The translations under genes and the position numbers were made by a program. A stretch of DNA of 64,000 nucleotides from Puccinia triticina (lineage: Eukaryota > Basidiomycota > Pucciniomycetes > Pucciniales > Pucciniaceae), in contig NC_070568.1 in assembly GCF_026914185.1 (NCBI RefSeq), positions 6,593,501-6,657,500 of the forward strand, given 5' to 3'. Numbering within the stretch: position 1 is the first letter of the stretch; each line of letters begins with the position of its first letter. This document shows, one piece after another, positions 32,020 to 43,769 of this stretch. The notes under the pieces were generated by a model that did not search any database, was not told the origin of the DNA, and was given only the letters and a program-made list of their open reading frames with translations.

Positions 32020-34625
32020 ATGTCCAACGAGGAAGAAGCAGTGGTGCCAACTAATCAACGAAGGTATATCACTATCTATATTCCAGGGATAGAAGCAGAC
32101 ATTGTGATGTCACCTATCGGATTCTGACTCTCTGTTTTCTGTCTGCTGCAGCTCGTGGACGAGTTTCTTGAAATCTATCGCAACGTTCTCTGGCGATCTG
32201 AGCTCATTAACCGCTCCTTCATTCATCCTCAGGTTAGCAATCTTTCTGGCCATTCCCGTAGATGATTTATTCAAAAACTATCCATTCTTGTCAGGAATTG
32301 TGCACCAAACTTACCCCCTTTTTTTTATCCTGCATCTGTCCCCAGTCCTACAAGCTTATGTGAATTTCCATCATATTGGGTCTGTTATTATTTAAGAAGG
32401 AATAAAAAACATATACCCACATCGCATACACAACGAAGAATTATGAATAGATGATCACACAATTTCAAGTATCATTCAATTGCCGACAGCAATGATGAAT
32501 GAGGGTATAAGAATCTTGCCAACTGATTATTGTAATTTTTCTATTTCTCCTTCTGATCTTTGGGACGATCTAGGGAGAACCACACCGGGAATTTGCCGCT
32601 ATCCCAACGGGAAAGACACCCGAAGAACGTATGGTGTTAACACTCCGGTAATTGGGTTTTTCTTCCATCGAGTCTTTTCGAGATAAGCAGTCCGAATCAA
32701 TCTCGCACTGATCCTTATTCTTGCACGCGCTCTAGTTGGTTCATATCAACCTTGAAAGGTCAATTCACTAGACGAGAGACTCAAACTGGCACAGAAAGTA
32801 CATAATCGATCGCTTCAGTCTGTTTACGTACATCCTCCTAAACAACCACACGTTCCAACTTTTTCACAAATGACCGAGCGAAAGTCTGACAAATACCTTC
32901 GTTTCTACAATTTCTCCAATTCAAGAGAAACCTTTAAATCCGATCCTTGGGGAGCTTTTTCTAGGAAGCTGGAATTCCGATTCTTCAAATGATAAAAATA
33001 GCACCGGCGAACTACGACTATGGACGGAGCAGGTATCTCAGTTGAGCCCAATCAGAATCCGCCTTGGATCATCCAGCCTCCTTTTTTCACAGACAAACAA
33101 ACAACTCTAGCTGATCCGCGATGTCTTGCCCTACTTACAGTCATCCACCTGTATCAGCTTATTGCTTGATCAATGCGAAAGCAGGTGTTTCTTATCAAGG
33201 CCATTGCGGGCAAAAGGTAAGTTGACGTCATCACACTTAACAGACTTTGTGTCCGATTTGAAGTGCTGATACCAATCTGAACATGCACGCGTTGATTCAT
33301 TATAAAGACTTCTTTCAGCGGGAAAAGTGTTATTGGTATGTCTCTCGTATTGCCGTGAAGAGGCGAGGTGTTCGCGTGCTTATAAAGTTGATCCATGTTC
33401 TTCAATCCCGATACGCCTCTGTACCCTTTAATACACTCACCCTAACATCTTCAGTCAAGCAAGTCGGACATGGACTTCTGAGAGTCAAATTACCTGACAA
33501 CACCATAGAATCGTACTTGATCACGTTACCCAAATTACGAATCGAAGGTTTATGGATGGCCAGCCCGTAGTAAGCCTTCCTCGCATATATTGAGTCTCAT
33601 TCTCATCACTCTCGAAACTGCAAGATTTGCTGAATTTTGGGGCCCTCATTAATTTCCAGCATTGAATTGACTGAAAATTCACACATTCAGTCTTCGTCTG
33701 GATACCATACAGTCATGGAGTTTAAAGGAAAAGGTATAGGAAAATTTGTCAGACTCTCCGAACTCATCTTTTTCCGAACCATGCACCACTTTCTATCCCA
33801 TTTCTTGTTAATCAGTTACGAATCGGACCGGCAATCAAAGATCAATCTGAACTGACTCTTTTTTCTCTCACTTTCTTTGGGATGAATGACGCGCAGGCTA
33901 TTTCACAGGCAAGGCACATTCATTTACGGCGAAAATATACAGTCAGCCGAAGATTACGTCAGGTGTAAGCCCGGTTCATGAAATCGAAGGGCAATGGCAT
34001 GGGCTGTCAAAGTTTGTCAAGCAAGTTCCTAAGTGGTGGCAGGGATCAGGTGACAAATTCTTGGACCTGACCGATGAGAAACTTGAAGAGATCACTGTCC
34101 AAGATATCTCTAAACAAGGACCGCTCGAAAGTCGCCGCGTATGGAAAAATGTCGCAGATGGCATTCGGAGCGGCGATTTCGAAGCTGCTAGTTCTGCAAA
34201 ATCAAAGTTAGAGGTTGGTTTTTTTATCATCATTCACTGTAAGAGAAGAGTCTAACCCCCTCCCGTTGTTATCTTCTTCCTTGCTTTTAAGAATGAACAA
34301 AGGGCTAAAAGGAAAGAAGAGTTGGCCAATGGAACTCCCTGGCAAATGTCACATTTCGACCGGGTAGATTCGGATGAAGAATGTGAGTCGGGAGACATTA
34401 AGTATCTCAGTATCCTGATTTGGCGGAGAGTGGATACATAATCATCAATTGGTTTTCCATAAATTAAGCAAAACAGCGTTGCTCATAATCGTTTGTTTGT
34501 CTCTCCTTACAGACGCCCGATTAGCTGAAATGTGCAGCCACTCTCCTCCGACTGAAGAAGCTTATTATTTCAAGTACGAGAAAGAATACAACCAAGAGAT
34601 CCTTTCGAAGCAACATCAGCAGTAA
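32020..34625 (+). CDS. OSH4: Oxysterol-binding protein, short Osh4/Kes1 type
   Basis: Thirteen exons: 32020-32063, 32152-32232, 32346-32379, 32574-32647, 32736-32797, 32926-33040, 33141-33216, 33308-33335, 33455-33566, 33660-33733, 33897-34213, 34292-34382, 34513-34625. They total 1221 nt, 406 residues, in frame at every junction. The protein is essentially the ORD sterol-transfer barrel alone, with no PH domain, ankyrin repeats or FFAT motif seen. Marks are FLKSIATFSGDLSSLTAPSF near residue 22, the family signature EQVSHHPP at 133-140, EKKPLNPILGELFLGSW before it, and IEGQWHG and FEAASSAKSKLENEQRAKRK near the end. Kes1/Osh4 exchanges ergosterol for phosphatidylinositol 4-phosphate between membranes and restrains Golgi vesicle formation. 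The EQVSHHPP motif is split by an intron (CA|T), which supports the model. Length is slightly below yeast Kes1 (434). Confidence 0.93.
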
Positions 34626-35647
34626 AGACGAGAATGTATGAGACTTTCTATTTATCATATGTTGAAAACAAAACTTCCTGCCCGACTAAGACTCTTCTTC
34701 CTTTCATCATTACCTTGTTCACCGTGAAGCCCTGCTTGGGAATTAAACATTGTCTAATCATTCACATTACGCCTTTCTTTCCTACTTTTCCAATTAGCTG
34801 TGCTTGACTGTCAAGGAGGGGATAGGATATTATTATTATCTATCCATAAAAAATGAAGAAAATTACAAAAATAAAACCCATACAATCATGCAAATGTGAT
34901 TGCGGGACGAAACACCGAAGTTGATTTTTTCTTGTTTTTGTTGCATGCCCCATTTTTCCGCTTTTGACCACTCTCTCTCTCGAATGATTGTTTGTGTGGG
35001 TGTATGTATACCTTGGTTTGCGGATAAACACAAGTCCAAAAGAAGAAAACAGCTTGTTATGTATCTTTTTATCTCCAACTTGAACCCCTTGATGTGGATT
35101 GCTGCAGTTAGTGGTATGGCAACCAGTTTCTTTGGTATCTGACTACAGCCAAGACCAATAGGTGATGATTTTAATTCGCAGGAATGAAAATCAATACCCC
35201 ACAATAGTGAGTGTGACGAGGCCTTCAGGATATTCACGCCAAGGCTGTGTTCTTGAACCATAGGCCCAGAGACTCGAGAGGACATGCAATTGACAAAGTT
35301 GCTCTAAATTTAGCATTGCAATGATGGATGGATCGATTCGCAGAAAAATTGGAAATGAGAAGATTTAATGATGCGAAAATATTGAGATGTGAAGTAATAA
35401 GCAAAGATATACTACTTTCTGTTACACGTAGGAATATCCAAATAAAATGGTTGAAATGTATTTAACTAAAAAATGCAGAATTCGGAAAACCTGGCGGGGC
35501 CGGAAGCATATGCAAGGAATGATGCATATCATCAGATGTTTTGCAGACATTCAATCATCCTGATGGTTTCTAGAGTCGGTCTAGCACCTAAGCAAAGGAC
35601 AAATAAATCAGGCAATCTAATCTTGAAGGGGGTTCTTTCTTCAAAGG
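34626..35647. other. Convergent intergenic region
   Basis: 3' regions of the oxysterol-binding gene (+) and the ankyrin gene (-). Only short frames without recognised domains. Confidence 0.45.
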
Positions 35648-36635
35648 TTATCGCATTGAGATGCACGAACCTCTTTCGATGAAATATCGAGCCATCGGAG
35701 CGTGCCTCCGTTTGATAGCTTTTTCGAGCATTTGATCAGTGATCTGCACACGATCTTCGAGTTTAAGTTTCTTATGATTTGAGGAATCAGGTGTGTTTTT
35801 GTTTAAGCAACAATGTGTGAGAGGCAGTCGGCTCTCGTCGGGATGGATATAGGCGGGTTCGACGAGTAGTCTGAGGAGTTCGAGGTCGCCGGTCTCGATG
35901 GCAACCATGATGACCAGGTTGTCTTTGATTGCTGGCCGGGCGCCATGGTCGAGTAGGAGTCGTATGAAGGCGAGGTTGCCGCTGAGGACGGATCGTGCCA
36001 AAGGGTAACCCCCAAGCTTGTCGGGTGAGGTGCCGTAGTCGGTCAAGAGGAGGTCGATGTACCGGAAAGCTTGCTCGAGCTCGTCAGTGTGATCATCGGC
36101 TGTCGAGTCATCGGAGGGCTTGCTCGATAAGGCTTTGAACAGCCGGGTGGGCAGTGCTGGGATCTTGATCTTGGGGATCTCGGGCGGGTCCGAAGGAAGC
36201 GGGTCGGAGTAAAAGCCTCGTAGAATCTGCAAGACTTCCATCGAGCATGCGGGGGTGGCCAGGATGGCATCCCATCGGACCTTTTTCCTCCTCTCTCGGC
36301 CGCCACTGCTACTCTTCGCACGGCTCCTTCGCTCCACATCTGAATTCCTCTCGAGCGGTCGTTGCGCGTCTTCAGCCTCTTTCAGCACGTATTTCCTCCA
36401 CAGAAAAAGCGCCCGGTACCTTGCCGAAGTCGTTCGGGAATATACGTGCAGGAGTTGCTTGCATATGATCGGCAAGTGTTCGGATGTCGAGAGAAGATGG
36501 ATGTCGTGTAAGATCTGTTCAGAGACACAAAGGACATGACCCGGGTCCTGCAATCAATCTTTCTGTGTGATTGGTTATGATGGGCATCAACTGAAGCACG
36601 CAGACCTCGATAGGAAGCGATAGTAGAGTGGGCAT
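35648..36635 (-). CDS. Ankyrin-repeat protein with F-box-like start
   Basis: Two exons, minus strand: 36606-36635 (MPTLLSLPIE) and 35648-36547, with a 58-bp intron, giving 309 residues. The start LLSLPIE, followed by LLSTSEHLPIICKQLLHVYS, resembles the beginning of fungal F-box and F-box-like proteins. A basic segment (RRSRAKSSSGGRERRKK) and at least two ankyrin-type helices pairs follow (YPLARSVLSGNLAFIRLLLDHGA; NLVIMVAIETGDLELLRLLVE), with a weaker one near the end (EKAIKRRHAPMARYFIERG). Ankyrin repeats bind partner proteins; an F-box would make it a substrate adaptor of SCF ubiquitin ligase. The first exon is only ten codons and is inferred from the splice sites (GAG|GTCTGC...TTGCAG|GAC). 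An upstream start cannot be excluded. Confidence 0.7.
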
Positions 36636-37564
36636 CGAACCTGTGCAGTATATTCTCCCGTCGTCGACGTCGCCCTGGGTCTATGATAAATTAACGATGG
36701 CCATTCGGTCGCAATTGAAATCAAGTTGACGTGTTTGTCCAGGGCAAACCCCGAGGGGGTGACAGCCTCCCGAACTCAACAGCTCTTGCTCCGGGGACCC
36801 GCCAGCTACAGACCATAACTGATCCATTGTGACTTTTCAAGTTCCCGTCGAGATCTGAGGGCCTCCCAGAAGTGATCTGGAGCCCCAAAAGCTAGATCTT
36901 CCCGCCAAAAATCTAGACTATTTGGTTCTGTGTCCACAACTGCGAAGGTCTCGGATGTGAAGGGAAGTCATCCACTGAATCCTGTTGGCATACAGAGAGC
37001 TGCAGACACCATGAGAAACCTGAGGGGACTAGGTGGGAGGTGACGTGAAGCTAACTCCAACCTTAACTCCAAACATACAATGATGGAAAAGTGGTAGAGC
37101 CCTCTGATGATGACAAAGGGGTCATTGTTATTCAAGGGGAGTAATGCTGGAGTACCACTGGAATTTCAGCATATTTTACTGAATGTCACCTGACACCTAT
37201 TCACATCAATTTTTTCATGGTGAGATCCTCTAAATCTTAAATTAAGACACCTACCAAAACCACAAACAGTGCACATCAAGGCAGTGAACTACAGGTTTAG
37301 GAAAAAAACATCTTTACTGAAAATTGACATTTGTGTACATTGAGATCTGGGATGCTCCCAGACTTGATGGGAAATCATCCACTGGCAATTTTAGCAAAGT
37401 GGTTAGTGTTGGAATTCTGTCTTTCCACTCATCCTTAAAAATCCCTTCCTTTTCTCAACTCATCATCTCCACCTATTTAAAACTCCTCAATAAACTAGTC
37501 ATCAGATCAAAAATATCATCCACTTTTCTTTATGTTCTGTCTTCTATTCATGGTCATGTATGGC
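36636..37564. other. Intergenic, upstream of the ankyrin gene
   Basis: GC-richer for 250 bp (promoter side), then AT-rich. The phrase at 37007-37068 repeats 30573-30634. No gene seen. Confidence 0.45.
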
Positions 37565-37569
37565 ATCTT

Positions 37570-37700
37570 TGATGTGACAAAAGCAAGTAGATTCCATGAA
37601 TCGTGAGGAATAAGCTCTCCAGCTTATTCCCCAAAGACATAGTATGGTCTTCGGATAGGCGAGTATCACTAATTGTAACCTAACTACTTAGGTTACAACA
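37570..37700 (-). repeat. 3' LTR of the copia element, 131 bp
   Basis: On the plus strand reads TGATGTGACA to TTACAACA; on the element's own strand TGTTGTAACC to CACATCA. Four transitions separate it from the other LTR. Confidence 0.95.
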
Positions 37701-37852
37701 GCCACCCCCTCGCCTAGCCGCAAGACCCTATTTACAAGAAAAAGCTTAGAAGAGAAAGATAAAGAGAGAAAAAAAAGAAAAAAAATATTGAAGGGACAAG
37801 GAGAAGGAAAGACAAAGAGAAAAAAAGAGAGAAGAAGAGAGAGAAAACAAAA

Positions 37853-40732
37853 CTATTTAAGGAGATAACTTCTCATCCGTCTGAAAAGCTCCGGCGGAAG
37901 ACTCTTGGTGAAGACATCCGTTTTTTGCTCACTAGTGGGGATCCAAGTTAGAGTGGTCGGTTTCCGGAACAGCGCTTTATTAGTAATGTAAAAATCCCTA
38001 TCAGTGTGGCGTGTGCGCTTATTTGCCGCGTCATCTGTACCCACTTTTACCGCAGATTGATTGTCGCAGTGGATGTGGCCGACAAAATCAGTCTTTAGAA
38101 TGTCTTTCAGCAGATGTCTTACCCATAGCATATGTCTCGTGGCGGCGCCCAATGCCATGTATTCTGCATGACAAGTTGATGCCGCCACCGAAGCTTGTCG
38201 CCGTGCCACCCAAAGTATTGGACAACCGATGAATTTGACCAGGACACCGTAAGAGGAGCGAGAGAATTCCCCTCCCCAAGACGCATCACAGAAAGTTTTC
38301 AGCGCTTTTGGTTCTCTGTTAGGAAAAAGACACAGCTTCTGTTCAGTGGACCTGGCAAGGTAATTGACAAGGTGCCGGAGTCCCTTCCAATGCGCAACAC
38401 TGGGTTTGGCTGAGAAACGCGCCAGGTAGTTGACCGCGAAAGCCACGTCCAGTCTCGTGCCGACTGCTAAGTAACTAAACATCCCAATCACATGAAGAAA
38501 TTTGGACAACAAGGAAGGATCACCATCTTCGGTGGGCGCATTGAAATTTGGCGGCAATGGAGTCTTTGCGGTCTGAACACCGTCCCATTCTTCTTCCAGG
38601 ATAGTGTTGATGAGCTTGGGTTGAGTGAGAGCGAAACCATTGGCCGTCCTATCAATTTTCAGACCTACGATAGAGTCTAGTTGAGGACTCCATTTGATCT
38701 TAAGCACGTCTTTGAGATCTACCTTGAGTTTTTTGATCAGGGCTTCGTTGGATGCGGTCACAACCCCGTCGTCTACATGAATCCATATTACTCCGGACTC
38801 CTTCTCATGGCGTAAGATATACAGACTATTGTCATATTGTGACGGAGAGTAGCCTAGTTTATCTAGAATTGCACGCAGGCGTAGCCACCAGCACCGTGCC
38901 GCCTGCCGTGTGCCGTATAGGGCCTTCTTAAGAAGGAAACCTTGTCCAGCGGGAACTTTGACACCATCAGGAGGTTTTACCCAAATCTCTTCATCTATCG
39001 GCGAGTTCAGATAAGCCGCTACAAAGTCAAAACTATGTACTGGCCAATCAAAACGTGCCGCAATAGTGAGTAACAGACGTAGTGAGACAAAAGTAGCTGT
39101 GGGGGCAAATGTGGCATTGAAGTCTTTCCCTGCCACCTGTTTGAAGCCCTTGGCCACATAGCGGGCCTTGAAACGGCACGAGTTGCCGTCAGCACCTGTT
39201 TTCTTCGCAAAAACCCAGCGGCCATCTAGCGGCTTCGTCCCAACCGGCATTGGCTTAGAGACCCAAACATCCATCTGGTCAAGGTTGGATAGCTCTTCCG
39301 CAATGGCGTTGACCCATTCAGCCTTATTGCCTGATTTCATGGCTTGCTTGTAAGTCCTCGGGATGTCAATACCATAAAAGGAACATGCTTGTAGCACTGC
39401 GTCAACGAGCAGTTCTTGATTCTCAAATTCGATCTCATTCACAAAATTTCCAAGCGTGATCTGCCAAGCGATGAAATCCAGCAACATCTTCCCGGACGGC
39501 GAGATGATCCTCTCCGGCACTACTGATGTCGAGGGAAGTGTGAGTTTTAGAACACTGTTGACAAAACGGACCATGGCCGATGAGACAAATTTGTTCTCCG
39601 CAGGCATGTAGAAAAGCCAGCCTTTGCTTGCTTCAAGATGAGCTACTATGTATGCTTCGTAAGCTCGGTCTGCCAGTTTGTCCCGCTTCTCTGGTGGAAC
39701 ATGGATAAAGGCTTTGGATCCAAAAATCCAGAAAGTAGTAAAACTGGGGGGGCGATTGAACATCGCTTCATACGGCGTCTTTCCTTTACTGGCTTTATTG
39801 GGTACCCGGTTAAGCACGTGATTGGCCCAAAGGAACGCATAGTTCCAGAAGGTGCGCGGTAACTGACTGTTGCTCAAAACAGTCCTACCCATGTCGGCCA
39901 CTGTCCGGTTGAAGCGTTCCACCACACCATTTTGATAATGGTGATAGGGAAGGGAGCGTTCAGCTATGATGCCCTTTTCCTTCAGAAAAGTATTAAAAGC
40001 TTTGTTCGCAAATTCCCCGCCGTTATCGCTGCGAAGGATTTTTACGGAGTCTCCCGTCTGTTTCTCCAGCTTGCGTATGATTTTGATCAGAACGTCGTTG
40101 GCTTCTGATTTTGCCTTCAGGCTTCGCACGTATGAGTAGCCTGTTACTACATCTCTGAGCGTGAGAAGATATTTGGCCCCATCAACCAATTCCACTGGGA
40201 AAGGCTCCATCAAATTGGTACGCAGGATCTCTAGTCGAGTCGGGCTCCGCATTGTGCTAGTGACAGGATCCAAACTCGTGCTCTTCGTGATCGCGCATAT
40301 AGGGCAATGGATCTTGCCAGGTGGTAGGTTGGATGGCAAGCCAAAACCAAGCTTCTGCTTGATCAGTGACCGTATCTTGCGGAGGCTCACGTGCCCGAAA
40401 ATGCGGTGCCAAAAAAGAAGAACTTTTTTGGACTCGGTCAGAGATTCCGGTCTCCAGGAGGAAGGATATACCCTCTCGAACGGCATGATGAAAGGGTCAT
40501 TGGGTGATGGTGTCTTGGGCACACCGGTCACACCAAAAATGTCTGGGCTGGGGCAAATAGCGTCGTTTTTGTTGCACTTATTAGACAGAGAAGAAAGAGA
40601 AACATTTTTGGACGGGTGTTTTGGCGTAAGACGCGCGAGGGAAGAGGATTGAGGGAGGGTCAAGTCTGGATGAGAACGGACAACAGAAGACATAGAGGTA
40701 TTGAAATATCTCATTAGTAGCATACTCTTCAA
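37853..40732 (-). CDS. Copia Pol: integrase, reverse transcriptase, RNase H
   Basis: Open over 959 codons. In order: GAG-pre-integrase zinc region (HRIFGH, then CPIC) about residues 105-150; integrase core about 165-330 with SDNGGEF and GVVERFNR, the second and third catalytic acids; reverse transcriptase about 480-720 with ARYVAKGF, FVAAYLNSP, ALYGTRQA and the catalytic HVDD (YVDD in most relatives); RNase H about 800-935 with CDASWGG and AEYMAL. The usual first integrase aspartate, in a TDLMGP-like motif, reads TNLMEP here. Integrase should therefore be dead, while the RT and RNase H motifs look intact. In a working element this would be one polyprotein with the upstream protease. Confidence 0.93.
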   Translation of the reverse strand: MKSMLLMRYFNTSMSSVVRSHPDLTLPQSSSLARLTPKHPSKNVSLSSLSNKCNKNDAICPSPDIFGVTGVPKTPSPNDPFIMPFERVYPSSWRPESLTESKKVLLFWHRIFGHVSLRKIRSLIKQKLGFGLPSNLPPGKIHCPICAITKSTSLDPVTSTMRSPTRLEILRTNLMEPFPVELVDGAKYLLTLRDVVTGYSYVRSLKAKSEANDVLIKIIRKLEKQTGDSVKILRSDNGGEFANKAFNTFLKEKGIIAERSLPYHHYQNGVVERFNRTVADMGRTVLSNSQLPRTFWNYAFLWANHVLNRVPNKASKGKTPYEAMFNRPPSFTTFWIFGSKAFIHVPPEKRDKLADRAYEAYIVAHLEASKGWLFYMPAENKFVSSAMVRFVNSVLKLTLPSTSVVPERIISPSGKMLLDFIAWQITLGNFVNEIEFENQELLVDAVLQACSFYGIDIPRTYKQAMKSGNKAEWVNAIAEELSNLDQMDVWVSKPMPVGTKPLDGRWVFAKKTGADGNSCRFKARYVAKGFKQVAGKDFNATFAPTATFVSLRLLLTIAARFDWPVHSFDFVAAYLNSPIDEEIWVKPPDGVKVPAGQGFLLKKALYGTRQAARCWWLRLRAILDKLGYSPSQYDNSLYILRHEKESGVIWIHVDDGVVTASNEALIKKLKVDLKDVLKIKWSPQLDSIVGLKIDRTANGFALTQPKLINTILEEEWDGVQTAKTPLPPNFNAPTEDGDPSLLSKFLHVIGMFSYLAVGTRLDVAFAVNYLARFSAKPSVAHWKGLRHLVNYLARSTEQKLCLFPNREPKALKTFCDASWGGEFSRSSYGVLVKFIGCPILWVARRQASVAASTCHAEYMALGAATRHMLWVRHLLKDILKTDFVGHIHCDNQSAVKVGTDDAANKRTRHTDRDFYITNKALFRKPTTLTWIPTSEQKTDVFTKSLPPELFRRMRSYLLK

Positions 40733-40960
40733 CCGGTTGTGTAGTGATAAATAGAGTTGAAACCTAGTTATGAAACCTAAATGAAGTAGTTAAATAGTCA
40801 CCTTGTATCGGATCCTATTTTCTTTTTCTTCATTCAGTTTCTCACTCTGTCTCAACTCCTCTCCGCACAATCAGGTTTGCTTGTTGGTGTCTCATCAGGT
40901 TGCTCGTGTGCTTCACTCACTCGCTGGTCTTTCAAAAGACTCTCTGCGCCTTTTTGTTCT

Positions 40961-43281
40961 TTAAGAGGGAGAAAGAGATTGAGAAGAAGAGGAATAGAAA
41001 ACGCCAGGATCGGGCCGCTTGATGATGGGCCATGGAATGCACCACCGGTTCTTTATGCGCTTGAACGGGCATTGGAACACCAAGTCATTTTTCGCATTGA
41101 AAACATCAAAGGAATCGCCTGGCGTGTTGTAACTAAACGACCAGTTAGCCTTCCGGAGGGCTGCAAGAGAGATAAGGGTAGAACAGGCCTGCTCACAGAA
41201 CAACACTCCAGATATTAGTATGGTTGTGTCCCCGGGCCCTCGGAAGCGTAGCTCGCCTGCGCCTGATATATAGGCTCCAGCTCCTGAAGTTGCTACGTTT
41301 AAAGCAATAGGAGATTTGAGCACTCAGAAGTTGTGGAGGAGTTGAATTGCTCCGGTGAGGTGATGGGTAGCACCTGAATCAAGGATGGCAGGGGTACTCA
41401 CGTCCAACTCAGCCCTCATGGCTCCAAAATCGACTTCAGCCAATCCATCAGGAAGATCCGGGACTTTGGCTTCCTTTGCAGATGCCCCACCCCCTTTTTG
41501 ATGATCGGAACGAGGTCGCATTTGACTGGCGTTCAAGCGGTGAGTTTGGGTTGAAGTCGGTCTGTAACTGTCAGCCGGTCGGAGGGTTTGTTGTTGATGG
41601 GCCGGGTGTTGGTATTGTTGATGAGCAGGGGGGTAGGGCATCGAGTACTGTTGAAAGTACTGGGCTGGAGGGAACTGCTGTCGAGGGAAAAAACCGGGAG
41701 GGGATTGGAACTGTTGGGATCCGTATGGCAAGTTTGGAGGCGGGTAGACTGCGCCTATCATTGGCAGAAAAGGTGCTTGTTGAGTTTGCTGTCGAGGCAT
41801 CTGAGCTGGACAATAAGAGAAAGCACCGGGACCACGTTGTCGGCGATTGACCGGAGTTGACCTAGATTGGCTCGGACAGTCACGAAGATAGTGTGACGCA
41901 TCGCCACAGCTCCAGCAGCGATTTGCTGTCACCTGATGAAACTTGAGAGCTTCCGGCCACTCCGCTTCCGGTACATCCGCTAAATACGCCGACTGATCAA
42001 ACGGTGGAAGATCCGCAATTAGTTGATGTATGGCCGGAGAATGTCCCATTGACGGCGACGCCTTGACTGGTGGCCGAGTGTGGTCATCTTGGAGCTTGCA
42101 CACCAATAGCAGTTGAACCTGGCGTGGTACAGTCTTGTGATTGTTGCAACTCGATTTCGATCCTCCTGTCAAAATCTTGGCCAAGCTGAGTGTCCCGACC
42201 GATACTGCTTTGGAGAACGAAACCCATAAAAATGTCGGATGTGAGTTTGATTTTCAAGTTGCGCCACTCGGTTGCGAGATCTTTAAGTTTTGATGCCACC
42301 CGGGCTGCCGTCGGATTTGCTGAGTTCTTGAATTCAATGAAACGGTAGAAAATGTCGAGTTGGGCCGCCCGACTGACTGATTTGAACTTCTTGAACATGA
42401 GCTCATACATATTGTTGCATGAAGTGGTGCCGTGGACGTCCGACTTGAGCGACTCGTGAATCATTGCAAGGAAAATGGCCCGACCAATTTTTTCAAGAAC
42501 CAAATTGGACTTCTTCTTGTTAAAAAATTCCTTGTCGCTAAGATGAATGCCGGCCTTCTCGCCCAGCTCTTGGGACCAGATTTCAAAATTCGACCCATCG
42601 GCCGCTAGGATAATGTCGGTAGGAATGTTGGACGTCGCAGCGTGGACTGCTTGACCGACAATTTTTGATTCCTCGAGTTGGGCCTTAGCTTTGGCCAGGT
42701 CGGCCGCACGTTGTGCCGCTGAGAGGTGGGGCGGTCGGTCCATAACAAAAGATGGTGGCGGTGGATGATTGGGGGACTTCAAGGTTAGAGGAGAAATGTT
42801 TGTCGGAAGGTACCGGCGAGGCGAAAGACGGAGGAGGAGGAGGAGGTGGTGGGTGAGGGGGCGCGGAAGGGGGAAAGATTGGTTGCCGGAAAGTTGATCT
42901 CGGGAGGGGAACGTAGTGCCGCTCGGTCAGCGCTGTCGCTGGGTCTGCTGTTGATGTCGGCGGGAGTGGTGGGAGTTGAGGGTAGTACCGGTTACCGGGA
43001 GTCGCTGGTCTTGCCTGTTGCCATGCTCCAGGTATCCGCTGGTTGATAGCTGTGGTATTGCCTGGAGACTGTGTTGGTGCTGCAGAGGGGCAGGAATTGG
43101 GATCCAGGTTCTGTCCGAAGATTTGATTGAGGCGTTGTGGTGTATCTTGAATTGAAGCCGCTACTGCGTCAATTAACTATTGGCCGCTGAGTTCCGCGAT
43201 CGATTGACCAGACCAGGCTGAGGAGGAGGAAGTTCGACGTTGAGATCCAGAAGGTGGTTCCGTCGGACCGGGATTGGACAT
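40961..43281 (-). pseudogene. Copia gag and protease, broken
   Basis: The gag frame can be followed from an ATG at 43281 (MSNPGPTEPP). It has an in-frame TAG about 35 codons in, a frame change near 42790 into 42782-42084, and a second frame change near 42130 into 42184-41324. The parts show a gag helical region (WRNLKIKLTSDIFMGFVL), a zinc knuckle of the CX2CX4HX4C form (CWSCGDASHYLRDC), a Pro/Gln-rich linker, and the protease active site (DSGATHH). A TGA at 41324-41326 interrupts the protease just after LLHNF, and reading continues in the same frame to 40961 (KSPIALNVATSGAG). The TGA is one C-to-T step from CGA, the arginine usual at this place. All parts are on the minus strand. Confidence 0.85.
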
Positions 43282-43753
43282 AAAAGGGAAAAAAGAGAAA
43301 AAAAAGAGAAGGATCAACTGAGTCAGAAAAGGAAGTCTGTGACTACCTGCTTGAGCTCCTGAGTTCTCCGGAAAGAAAAAAGAAGAGTAGATTTCGGATT
43401 GTCAAGGTTGCGTCTAGGCCCTGCACCGTGCCAGGGAGCAGTTTCACAGTTTTGGCGTACTGTTTAGCCTTATCACAACGTGCTTGATTCTCCTAGTCAG
43501 GGAGTTTAATGGGGTGGGCGGGGAAGAACTCAGGATCTCAAACAAGCAGACACAAAACTTTTGCTCGACCCTGAAGATCCAACGAAGAGAATTTGAAGAT
43601 AAATTTTGAATAAGGCGGGTCGATTACTCCCTACGCTGGGATACCCAAGATAATCAAAGTTTGAAATTCGTAGAGTGAAAAGAAAGCGGGTTGATTACGC
43701 TTGACTCAAAGCTACCCTGCTGGAGAGCAAAGATTGATTTGGTATGGCGAGAT

Positions 43754-43769
43754 ACACAGGCTCATAACC
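43754..43769 (-). other. Primer-binding site for half-tRNA of initiator Met
   Basis: The plus strand reads ACACAGGCTCATAACC directly against the LTR, which itself starts TGATG. The joined CTCATAACCTGATG repeats the anticodon arm of eukaryotic initiator tRNA-Met (CAT anticodon, apart from one stem base), not a tRNA 3' end. Drosophila copia and yeast Ty5 are known to prime from such a cleaved tRNA half. Confidence 0.8.
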
